A stretch of 64,000 nucleotides of DNA. It comes from Palsa-504 sp963818225. GTDB taxonomy: Bacteria; Actinomycetota; Actinomycetes; Streptosporangiales; Streptosporangiaceae. The position numbers were made by a program, and so were the translations under genes. The notes under the pieces are model-generated. The model saw nothing but the letters and a program-made list of their open reading frames with translations. It was not told the DNA's origin and did no database searches. This document shows positions 42,441-50,723 of this stretch, piece after piece (the stretch's first letter is position 1; each line of letters starts with the position of its first letter). The stretch is taken from contig CAWFRO010000015.1 in NCBI GenBank assembly GCA_963818225.1, positions 124,001-188,000 on the forward strand, in the 5' to 3' direction.

Positions 42441-44170
42441 GCACCATCGAGCAGCCGGTCACCGCCCTCTCGCCGCGCAGGACGCAGCGCAAGGGATTGA
42501 TCCTGGCGTCCTGGCTCTCGTCGACCGACCACAAGATCATCGGTCACCTGTACCTGATCACCTCGTTCTTCTTCTTCCTGTGCGCCGGGATCATGGCGCT
42601 GCTGATGCGGATCCAGCTGCTTGGCCCGAACCAGCACTTCGTGTCGGACGAGCAGTACAACGAGCTGTTCACCATGCACGGCACGCTCATGCTGCTGCTG
42701 TTCGCCACCCCGCTGTTCGTCGGGTTCGCGAACGAGATAATGCCGCTGCAGATCGGCGCGCCCGACGTGGCGTTCCCGCGGATGAACATGCTGAGCTACT
42801 GGATGTTCGCGTTCGGCGGGCTGATCCTGCTGGCCAGCTTCGTCACCCCGGGCGGCTCGGCGTCTTTCGGCTGGTACGCGTACGCCCCGCTGACCAGCGC
42901 GATCTACTCGCCGGGCGTCGGCGCCGACATGTGGATCATGGGGCTGGTGCTGTCCGGCCTCGGCACCATCCTGTCCGGCGTCAACTTCGTCACCACGATC
43001 TTCTGCATGCGCGCGCCGGGCATGACCATGTTCCGGATGCCGATCTTCACCTGGAACGCGCTGCTCACCTCGATGCTGGTCCTGATGGCCTTCCCGGTGC
43101 TCGCCGCGGCGCTGCTCGTGCTGGAGATCGACCGCCGGCTCGGGTCGCACGTCTTCGACGCCTCCAGCGGCGGGGCGATCTTGTGGCAGAACCTGTTCTG
43201 GTTCTTCGGCCATCCCGAGGTGTATATCCTCGCGTTGCCCTTCTTCGGCATCGCCACCGAGATCTTCCCGGTGTTCAGCCGCAAGCCGCTGTTCGGCTAC
43301 AAGACGCTGATCGCCGCCACGATCGCGATCGCCGGCCTGTCCATGACCGTGTGGGCGCACCACATGTTCACCACCGGCGCGGTGCTGCTGCCGTTCTTCT
43401 CGTTCATGACGTTCCTGATCGCGGTGCCGACCGGGGTGAAGTTCTTCAACTGGGTGGGCACCATGTGGCGCGGGCAGCTCACCTTCGAGCCGCCCATGCT
43501 GTTCGCGATCGGGTTCCTCGTCATCTTCCTGTTCGGCGGCATCACCGGCATCATCCTGGCCTCCCCGCCGCTGGACTTCGCGGTATCCGACTCCTACTTC
43601 GTCGTGGCGCACTTCCACTACGTGCTGGCGGGCACGGTGCTGTTCGCGATGTTCGCCGGCTTCTACTTCTGGTGGCCGAAGATGACCGGCCACATGCTGA
43701 ACAGCAGGCTCGGCAAGGTCAATTTCTGGCTGATCTTCATCGGGTTCAACATGACGTTCCTCGTGCAGCACTGGACCGGCGTCGAGGGGCAGGTGCGGCG
43801 CACCGCCAACTACCCGGGCCTGCCCGGGAACGTGACCACGCTCAACGTCATCTCCACCGTCGGGTCGTGGATCCTCGCCCTGTCCGTCCTGCTCTTCCTC
43901 TGGAACGTGTACGTCAGCTGGAGGTACGGGGAGCGGGTGACGGAAGAGGACCCGTGGGGCTACTGCAGCTCGCTGGAGTGGGCGACGTCCTGCCCGCCGC
44001 CGCGGCACAACTTCTACCGGATTCCCCGGATCAGGTCCGAGCGGCCCGCCTTCGAGCTGCACTACCCGCACATCAAGTCCGGCCGTGAATCGCTCGGCCT
44101 GGACCAGACACTGGCTATCGAGGATGCCGTCGAGAATCAGGTAGGGCAGGTTAGCGCATATGAAAGTTGA
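42437..44170 (+). CDS. ctaD: Cytochrome c oxidase subunit I
   Basis: A ~577-residue heme-copper oxidase core subunit with 12 helices. Heme a ligand His in MHGTLMLLLFATP, CuB ligands in WFFGHPEVYILALPFFGI (His-Pro-Glu-Val-Tyr with the crosslinked His/Tyr) and WAHHMFTTG, and heme ligands in SDSYFVVAHFHYVLAG. The K-channel and D-channel regions are recognisable. It reduces O2 to water and pumps protons. Overlaps ctaC by 4 bp and ctaF by 11 bp, so the three genes are translationally coupled. Confidence 0.97.
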   Translation: MSTIEQPVTALSPRRTQRKGLILASWLSSTDHKIIGHLYLITSFFFFLCAGIMALLMRIQLLGPNQHFVSDEQYNELFTMHGTLMLLLFATPLFVGFANEIMPLQIGAPDVAFPRMNMLSYWMFAFGGLILLASFVTPGGSASFGWYAYAPLTSAIYSPGVGADMWIMGLVLSGLGTILSGVNFVTTIFCMRAPGMTMFRMPIFTWNALLTSMLVLMAFPVLAAALLVLEIDRRLGSHVFDASSGGAILWQNLFWFFGHPEVYILALPFFGIATEIFPVFSRKPLFGYKTLIAATIAIAGLSMTVWAHHMFTTGAVLLPFFSFMTFLIAVPTGVKFFNWVGTMWRGQLTFEPPMLFAIGFLVIFLFGGITGIILASPPLDFAVSDSYFVVAHFHYVLAGTVLFAMFAGFYFWWPKMTGHMLNSRLGKVNFWLIFIGFNMTFLVQHWTGVEGQVRRTANYPGLPGNVTTLNVISTVGSWILALSVLLFLWNVYVSWRYGERVTEEDPWGYCSSLEWATSCPPPRHNFYRIPRIRSERPAFELHYPHIKSGRESLGLDQTLAIEDAVENQVGQVSAYES

Positions 44171-44555
44171 GGGCTGGCTGTTTCTCGGCTGCGGCGTCTT
44201 CTTCGCCGGCACGGACATCGTGTACTGGTACGTCTCGAAGGAGCCGACCGGCACCACCGCGCTCGCGTTCGCCGTTGGCCTGGCCGTGCTGACCGGCTTC
44301 TACGTGCTGTTCACCGGCCGCCGGCTGCCGGAGCGTCCCGAGGATGACAACGAGGGCGAGATCGAGCAGGGCACCGGGGAGCTCGGGTTCTTCAGCCCGT
44401 ACAGCTGGTGGCCGCTGTACGTGGCCCTCGCCGCCGCGACGGCGGCGGTCGGCTTCGCGATCGGCTGGTGGCTGTTCCTGATCGGCGCGATGTTCTTGAT
44501 ATTCGCCGTCATCGGCTTGGTCTTCGAGTACTACCGCGGCAACTTCTCCCACTGA
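44160..44555 (+). CDS. ctaF: Cytochrome c oxidase subunit IV, actinobacterial CtaF
   Basis: A 131-residue membrane protein with four helices (GWLFLGCGVFFAGTDIVYWY; ALAFAVGLAVLTGFYVLFTG; PLYVALAAATAAVGFAIGWW; LFLIGAMFLIFAVIGLVFEY) and the conserved EGEIEQGTGELGFFSPYSWW segment of the actinobacterial subunit IV. It stabilises the aa3 oxidase within the supercomplex. Last gene of ctaC-D-F; faces the NarL-type regulator 22 bases away. Confidence 0.92.
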   Translation: MKVEGWLFLGCGVFFAGTDIVYWYVSKEPTGTTALAFAVGLAVLTGFYVLFTGRRLPERPEDDNEGEIEQGTGELGFFSPYSWWPLYVALAAATAAVGFAIGWWLFLIGAMFLIFAVIGLVFEYYRGNFSH

Positions 44556-44577
44556 TCGCCGGGCCCGCCAGCGCCTC

Positions 44578-45348
44578 TTACGCAGACGCGAGTGGGTCGT
44601 CGGCGGCCGGCCGGGCCGGGACCAAACCGGACTGGTAGGCGAGGATGACGAGCTGGACCCGGTCGCGGGCGTCGAGCTTGGTCAGCAGGTGGGCCACATG
44701 GGTCTTGGCCGTGGCCGGGCTGATCGTCAGCCGTCCGGCGATTTCCGCGTTGGACAGGCCGCGGGCGACCATCGTGAGCACCTCCAGCTCACGGTCGGTG
44801 ATCACCCTCAGCAGCTGGTCGTAACCGCCCGCCCGGCCGTCCGCACGGGCCTCACCCGCTGCGCTCGCCGCTGCATGGCCAGCAGCCCTATGGCCCGCAG
44901 CCGCCGCCTCTGGAGGCCTGCGGGCGAACTCGCCGATCAGGCGCCTGGTGACGCTCGGCGCGAGCAGGGCTTCCCCAGCCGCCACGACCCGGATGGCGGT
45001 GATCAGGTCGGCCGGCAGCGTGTCCTTGAGCAGGAAGCCGCTGGCGCCGGCCCGTAGCGCGGCGAAGACGTAGTCGTCCAGGTCGAAGGTGGTCAGGATC
45101 AGTACGCGTACGCCGGTGCTCCGGATGATCTGGCGGGTCGCCTCGATACCGTCCATGACCGGCATGCGGACGTCCATCAAGATGACGTCCGGCCTGGCCC
45201 GCTGGGCGGCCTCGACCGCTTCCGCGCCGTTGCCCGCCTCGCCGACCACCGCGAAGCCGGGCGTGGCGGCGACGATCCCGCAGAAGCCCACCCGGACCAG
45301 GGCCTGGTCGTCGGCGACCACGACCCGGAGAGTCCCGGGGCCGGTCAT
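44578..45348 (-). CDS. NarL/LuxR-type response regulator
   Basis: A ~256-residue regulator: receiver domain RVVVADDQALVRVGFCGIVA, phosphoacceptor Asp in VILMDVRMPVMDGIEA, Thr in VLILTTFD, Lys in ASGFLLKDTLPADLI, and a C-terminal LuxR helix-turn-helix (ITDRELEVLTMVARGLSNAE, LTISPATAKTHVAHLLTKLD). An Ala/Gly-rich linker (~35 residues) is unusually long. Its start overlaps the upstream sensor kinase stop (ATGA). The pair is divergent from an ABC transporter locus, which is its likely target. Confidence 0.95.
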   Translation of the reverse strand: MTGPGTLRVVVADDQALVRVGFCGIVAATPGFAVVGEAGNGAEAVEAAQRARPDVILMDVRMPVMDGIEATRQIIRSTGVRVLILTTFDLDDYVFAALRAGASGFLLKDTLPADLITAIRVVAAGEALLAPSVTRRLIGEFARRPPEAAAAGHRAAGHAAASAAGEARADGRAGGYDQLLRVITDRELEVLTMVARGLSNAEIAGRLTISPATAKTHVAHLLTKLDARDRVQLVILAYQSGLVPARPAADDPLASA

Positions 45349-46862
45349 CGGCTGCTGCTCGGCACCGGGATGCGCGCGCTCACCCGGAAACCGTACCCCG
45401 GCAGCGGTCCGGCACTGAACTCGCCGCCGAGCAAGGTGACCCGCTCCCGCATGCCGATAATGCCGTGCCCAGCGCCGGGCAGCCCCCCGAGCAGGCTGCC
45501 GAGCCCGCCGCCGGCCAGGCCGCTGAGCCCGCTGCCCGGCGGGGCCTGCGCGTCGTCCAGCATCAGCACGCCCCGGCTGGCCTCCGGCGCCAGGCCGTGA
45601 CCGCCCGGCGCGGCGGTTTCCTGCCCTCTCACCCCGGTGCTGGGCAGCCCGGGGACCGGCAGGCCGCCTCCGTCGTCGGTGACCTCGATGGTCAGCTCGT
45701 CGTCCCGGTAGCCGAGCAGGACCCGGCACGAGCTCGTCCGGGCGTGCTTGACCACATTGGTCAGTGCCTCCTGGACGATCCGGTACGCCGACAGGTCGAT
45801 GCTCGGGGGCAGATCGCGAGGCTGCCCGTACCGCGTCAGCTCGACCCGCACGCCCGCCCCGGCGGTGCGCGAGATCAGCCGGTCCAGATCGGCCAGTCCC
45901 GGTGCGGGGAACAGCGGGCTGGCGGCCGACCCGGCATCGTACGGGCCAGGGTCCGCCGCACGCTGCCGCGTATCCGCGTCCGCCCGCTGGGCACCGGGCT
46001 CACCAGGCCGCGTCCCGGCCAGGTTCTGCCGCGCGTCCGCGTCGTCGGCCTGGCGGAGGGCGCCGAGCATCCGGCGCATCTCGTCCAGGGCCTCGCGGCT
46101 GGTGGCCTGGATGGCGCCGAGCGCGTCCCTGGCGTCCTGCGGCTGGGAGTCGATCACGTACTGGCCGTAGCCCGCCTGAACCGCGATGACGCTCATGCTG
46201 TGCGCGACCACGTCGTGCAGCTCCCGGGCGATGCGCAGCCGCTCCTGGGCGACGGCCTTGCTGGCCACCTCCTCCTGCAGCCGGACCGCGTAGCTGCGGC
46301 GCTGGCGCATGGTGTAGCCGGCCGTCCAGACGATGATCATGCACAACGAGAGCAAGACCAGGTTGCCCTGATTGAAGCCGTCGCCGCCGCGGAGCGCGGC
46401 CACCTCGGTGTCCGCCACCAGGGTGGCGAACACCGCCGCCAGTACCCACACCGCGTCCTGCCGTCGCTCGTAGGTCGCGGCCACCAGGTAGAGCGCGGCG
46501 GCGACGGGAAGGAACGTCGCGGGCGTGATGCCCCGCGGTCCGGTCAGCACGGTCAGCGCCACCGAGTCGGCCAGCAGCACGCCGAGCATGAGTACCGGGT
46601 ACCGCCGCCGTAGCGCGGTGGCCAGGCCCGCCCCCAGGATCAGGAACAGGGCCACCGGGATGTCCAGTGGCGGTGGCACCTGGTGGGAGTAGATGACGCC
46701 GACCGGTGACACGACCTGCTCCCGTATGGCCGGCCTGACCGCCGCGAACAGCAGGATCACGATGAACGCGCCGAACACGTAGTCGAGTGCCGCCCAGTGC
46801 CGGGGCCGCAGCCGCATGCTCAGCGGCGGCCGGGAGGCCGGATGATCCGACGTAGTGCGCAC
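45345..46862 (-). CDS. Sensor histidine kinase, NarL-type partner (HisKA_3)
   Basis: A 505-residue kinase with about five membrane helices in the first 150 residues, the HisKA_3 H-box RIARELHDVVAHSMSVIAVQ and an HATPase domain with N-box AYRIVQEALTNVVKHA. After G1 (VTDDGGGLPVPG) there is an insertion of about 60 residues, rich in Gly/Ser/Leu (GSGLSGLAGGGLGSLLGGLP), before G2 AGHGIIGMRERVTLLGGEFS. Start 46817 (MRLRPRHW) is as plausible as 46862. Coupled to the response regulator gene. Confidence 0.93.
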   Translation of the reverse strand: MRTTSDHPASRPPLSMRLRPRHWAALDYVFGAFIVILLFAAVRPAIREQVVSPVGVIYSHQVPPPLDIPVALFLILGAGLATALRRRYPVLMLGVLLADSVALTVLTGPRGITPATFLPVAAALYLVAATYERRQDAVWVLAAVFATLVADTEVAALRGGDGFNQGNLVLLSLCMIIVWTAGYTMRQRRSYAVRLQEEVASKAVAQERLRIARELHDVVAHSMSVIAVQAGYGQYVIDSQPQDARDALGAIQATSREALDEMRRMLGALRQADDADARQNLAGTRPGEPGAQRADADTRQRAADPGPYDAGSAASPLFPAPGLADLDRLISRTAGAGVRVELTRYGQPRDLPPSIDLSAYRIVQEALTNVVKHARTSSCRVLLGYRDDELTIEVTDDGGGLPVPGLPSTGVRGQETAAPGGHGLAPEASRGVLMLDDAQAPPGSGLSGLAGGGLGSLLGGLPGAGHGIIGMRERVTLLGGEFSAGPLPGYGFRVSARIPVPSSSR

Positions 46863-46919
46863 ACAGCTACGGTAACGCCGAGGCCGCCCGCGGGCGTCAT
46901 CCTGCAGGTGTAGGCCCCG

Positions 46920-47996
46920 ATGAGGAGCCGCCGCGCCGCAGCCCGCCAGGTTTCACTCTCCGGGCTGATGATCGGCCGCCCCAGAGCTGGCACGGTAGCA
47001 CCAGGCCACCTACCGCAGGCCCCGAGCCCGGAGCCGCCCGAGCCGCCAGCCGCGCAGGCCGCCGTCATCGAGACGAAGGCGCTGACCAAGGGGTACCCGG
47101 GCGACGTGACCGCGCTCGACGGGCTCACCGTCGGCGTCGCGCCCGGCGTCACCGGCCTGGTCGGCGCGAACGGCGCGGGCAAGTCGACGCTGATCAAGAT
47201 CCTGCTCGGCCTGCTGCCGCCGTCCAAGGGCCAGGCCAAGGTGCTCGGCCACGACTGCGAGACCAGCGGCGAGACGATCAGGACCCTGCTCGGCTACATG
47301 CCGGAGCACGACTGCCTGCCGCCGGACGTGACCGCCACCGAGTTCGTGACCCACCTGGGCCGGATGTCGGGGCTGCCGCCGACGGCGGCCAAGGAGCGGG
47401 CCGCCGAGTCGCTGCGCCACGTCGGGCTGCACGAGGAGCGGTACCGCCAGATCGGCACCTACTCCACCGGCATGAAGCAGCGGGTCAAGCTGGCCCAGGC
47501 GCTGGCCGGGGACCCGCGCCTGCTGCTGCTCGACGAGCCGACCAACGGCCTGGACCCGGCCGGCCGCGGCGCGATGCTCGAGCTGATCGCCCGGATCGGG
47601 ACGGAGTTCGGCATCTCGATCGTGGTCGCCTCGCACCTGCTCGGCGAGATCGAGCGCATCTGCGACCACCTGGTGGCGATCGAGGCGGGGCGGCTGCTGC
47701 GGGCCGACACGATCACCAGCTTCACCGGGGCGAGCCAGGTGCTCGCGGTCGAGGTCGAGGAGGGCCTCGCGCAGCTGCAGCACGAGCTGGCCAAGCCCGC
47801 GGCCTGGCCGCCACCGCCAGCACCAGCGGGACGCTGCTCGTGCCGCTGGGCGGCGACGCCACCTACGACGCGGTCCGCGACGCCGTGGCCGACCTGCGCC
47901 TGCCGCTGGGCCGGCTGGAGCAGCGGCGGCACCAGGTCGAGGAGCTGTTCCGCGAGCGCAGCCGGACGAGCTGCCGGAGGTGCCGATGTCCGCTGA
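46920..47996 (+). pseudogene. ABC transporter ATP-binding protein 1, frameshifted near its 3' end
   Basis: The first 290 residues are an intact ABC ATPase: Walker A GANGAGKSTLIKILLG, YMPEHDCLPPDVTATEFVTH, signature TYSTGMKQRVKLAQAL, Walker B LLLLDEPTNGLDPAGR and H-loop VVASHLLGEIERICDH. Near 47800 the frame changes; the C-terminal part LVPLGGDATYDAVRDAVADL-RLPLGRLEQRRHQVEELFRE is read one frame over, and another shift near 47957 leads to the TGA at 47996. ATG 46968 is an alternative start. Divergent from the sensor kinase gene. First of four ABC genes, all with indels. Confidence 0.75.
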
Positions 47997-48916
47997 CGAC
48001 GGTCGCCCAGACCACCCGACAGCGCCGGCGGCGGCGTCATCCACGATCGCGGCTACCGCCGCTACGACGGCCCGCGGCTGGGCCGGCGCGCAGATCGTCC
48101 GGGCCCTGATCTGGCACAGCTTCCGCTCGGCGTTCGGCATCGGCCGGGGCGCCAAGGCCAAGATCGTGCCGATCCTGGCCGTTCGTGGCCATGCTGCCTG
48201 CCCGCGTTCGTGAACGCGGTCGCGGTGGCCCGGGGCGACGCCCGGCTGTTCGGCTACGACGTGTACATCTCCGCAGCTGCGGGTCGTGGTCATGACGATC
48301 TTCGTCGCCGTGCAGGCGCCCGAGCTCGTCTCCAGGGACCTGCGCAGCCAGGTGCTGCCGCTGTACTTCTCCCGGCCGCTGCGCCGCGGCGACTACCCGC
48401 TGGCCAAGTACATCGCGTTCACCGTGGCGCTGCCTGCTGCTGATCGAGATGCCGCTGCTCCTGCTGTACGTGGGCACGATCGCGTCGGCCAAGGGCGGCA
48501 GCGGTCGTCTGGGCCGAGACCAGGGCGCTGAGCGGCGGCCTCGGCGTCGGGCTGCTGTGGGCCGTGCTGCTCGCCGCGATCGGCCTGGCCCTGGCCTCCC
48601 TGAGCGGGCGGCGCGCCTACGCGACCGGGATCGTCGCGATCTTCTTCTTCCTGACCTGGACGCGTGGCCATGCTGCTGATCCAGGCCGAGGGCGGGCACG
48701 GCGCGTCCGACCGTCGACCGGCGCCCGGATGGCCGGGCTGTTCAGCCCGTTCACCGTCCTGGACGGCGTGCGGATCTGGCTGGGCGGCACGTCGCCCGGC
48801 GACTGACGCCGATCCCAGGCCACTTCGGCCCGCTCTACGGGGTCGTGGCCATCGGACTGCTCGCGGCCTGCCTCGGGGGCCTGGCCGCGAGCTACCGGAA
48901 GGTGAGCCGGTCATGA
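47980..48916 (+). pseudogene. ABC transporter permease 1, multiply frameshifted
   Basis: Fragments in all three frames assemble into one membrane protein: DRGYRRYDGPRLGR, QIVRALIWHSFRSAFGIGRG, AFVNAVAVARGDARLFGYDV, FVAVQAPELVSRDLRSQVLP, LPLYFSRPLRRGDYPLAKYI, LSGGLGVGLLWAVLLAAIGL, ASLSGRRAYATGIVAIFFFL, SPFTVLDGVRIWLGG and YGVVAIGLLAACLGGLAASY. About ten single-base shifts interrupt it (near 48025, 48085, 48182, 48202, 48273, 48432, 48505, 48663, 48710, 48804). Most can be repaired by deleting one G or C. Its TGA overlaps the ATG of the second ATPase. Confidence 0.75.
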
Positions 48917-49828
48917 CACCATCGAACTGCGCGACGTCTCCCGCTGGTACGGCAACGTGGTGGCGGTGAACGACGTCACGATGTCGATCGGGCCCGGGGT
49001 GACCGGGCTGCTCGGCCCGAACGGCGCGGGCAAGTCGACGATCATGCACATGATCGCCGGCTTCCTGCCGCCGTCCCGCGGCGAGCTCACCGTCGGCGGC
49101 GGGCCAGAGCTGGCGAAACCCGGAGATCTACCGCAGGCTCGGCCTGGTCCCCGAGCGGGACTCGGTCTACGCGTTCCTGACCGGCGCGCAGTTCGTCAGC
49201 GCGACCGCGAAGCTGCACCGGCTCGCCGACCCGGCGCCGGCGGCCGACGGGGCCATCGCCATGCTGGACATGGCCGACGCGGCGGACCGGAAGATCGCCA
49301 CCTACTCCAAGGGCATGCGGCAGCGGATCAAGGTGGCCGCCGCGCTCGTGCACGACCCGGAGATCCTGCTGCTGGACGAGCCGTTCAACGGGATGGACCC
49401 GCGCCAGCGGCTGCACATGATGGACCTGCTCGACAAGCTGGGCAGCGAGGGCCGGACGATCCTGTTCAGCTCGCACATCCTGGAAGAGGTGGAGCGGCTC
49501 TCCGGGACGATCCAGGTGGTGGTGGCCGGGCGCCTGGCCGCCTCCGGCGACTTCCGCGCGATCCGGCGGCTGATGACCAGCCGGCCGCACGTGTTCACCG
49601 TCCGCTCCTCCGACGACCGGCTGCTGGGCGCCACGCTGATCGGCCGGCCCGCGGTGACCGCGGTGGAGCTGACCGGCGAACGCGGCCTGCAGGTCCGGGC
49701 CTCCGACTACGGCGCGTTCTGCCGGGACATCGCCGTGCTGGCCCGCGGGGACCGGCATCCGGCTGCGCGAAGTGCAGCCCACCGACGAATCGCTGGAAAG
49801 CGTCTTCGCCTACCTGGTCGCGGACTGA
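48913..49828 (+). pseudogene. ABC transporter ATP-binding protein 2, frameshifted
   Basis: After ATGAC the frame shifts near 48918 into IELRDVSRWYGNVVAVNDVT, with Walker A GPNGAGKSTIMHMIAG. A shift near 49107 leads to NPEIYRRLGLVPERDSVYAF, then signature YSKGMRQRIKVAAALV, Walker B ILLLDEPFNGMDPRQR and H-loop LFSSHILEEVERLSGT. A last shift near 49752 restores REVQPTDESLESVFAYLVAD before the TGA at 49826-49828. All nucleotide-binding motifs are preserved, so the protein was functional until very recently or the indels are technical. Confidence 0.78.
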
Positions 49829-49843
49829 AGGAGCCCTAGTGTC

Positions 49844-50650
49844 GTGCGCTTGTTCAACCCGACGGTCGCCTGGATCACGACCGCGCGCCACCTTGGGCCG
49901 CAGGCGAGCGCTGCTGTTCGCGATCCCGGCGGTGATCCTGATCGTGGTCACGCTCGCGCTGCAAGGCCAGCCACCCGCCGTCGCGGCCCTGGCCCTCGCA
50001 TGTGCTCGGCACGTTCGGCTTCACCGTGCTGCTCCCGCTGACCGCGCTGATCATCGGCGTCCAGCGTGCTCGGCGCGGAGATCGACGACGGCAGCATCGT
50101 CCACCTGCTGGCCACGCCGGTCCGCCGCTCCTCGGTGATCGTGACCAAGTTCGCCGTGGCGACCGGGCTGACCATGATCTTCGCGGCGGTGCCGGAGCTG
50201 ATCGCGGCCCTGATCGCCGGCGGCGGCACACCGCCCCGGTCGTCACCGCCGTGCCGGGCGCCCCGCCGACCGTCATCCCGGCCGCCGTCGGTGAACAGCA
50301 CCGGTTTCGCGCTCGGGCTGTTCGTCGGGGCGCTGGCCGGCGCGGTGATCTACAACGCGCTGTTCGTCATGGTCTCGGCCGCGACCACCCGCGCGATCGC
50401 GGTCGGCCTGCTCTACGTGCTGATCTGGGAGGCGCTGCTGGCCAACTTCGTCAGCGGCGCGCGGCTCCTGTCGGTCGGCCACTACTCGCTGGGCATCGCG
50501 AACGGGATCGCGCACGACACCGCGCTGAACGCGGGCCTGACCCTGACCGATCGCCATGGTCATGGGCGCCCTCGTCACGGTGGTCGCGCTGGTCGTGGCC
50601 GTCAACCTGCTGTCCGCCTTCACCCTCAAGGGCGAGCGACGCGCTGAAGA
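49844..50650 (+). pseudogene. ABC transporter permease 2, multiply frameshifted
   Basis: GTG 49844 after AAGGAG opens VRLFNPTVAWITTAR. Frame changes near 49893, 50003, 50067, 50236, 50285 and 50546 separate ALLFAIPAVILIVVTLALQG, HVLGTFGFTVLLPLTALIIG, VLGAEIDDGSIVHLLATPVR, TKFAVATGLTMIFAAVPELI, TGFALGLFVGALAGAVIYNA, AVGLLYVLIWEALLANFVSG and ALVTVVALVVAVNLLSAFTL, which together form a six-helix ABC-2 permease. The exact end is unclear (a further shift near 50638 is likely). It converges on qcrB. Confidence 0.72.
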
Positions 50651-50723
50651 TCCCGCCTCCTTGGCCCGCCCCCGCCGCCATCTCCGGCCGCGGCCGCGGA
50701 GTGGGCCGGATGAAGACCGTCCG

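Noticed and set aside
42089..44257. A 722-codon minus-strand frame opposite ctaC/ctaD
   Set aside because: Complementary to two certain oxidase subunits; the composition (His, Gln, Glu, Arg runs) reflects codon-position GC bias.
47795..50650. Programmed frameshifting as explanation for the ABC locus
   Set aside because: Far too many shifts in both directions, without consistent slippery heptamers or downstream structures. Sequence error or decay is simpler.
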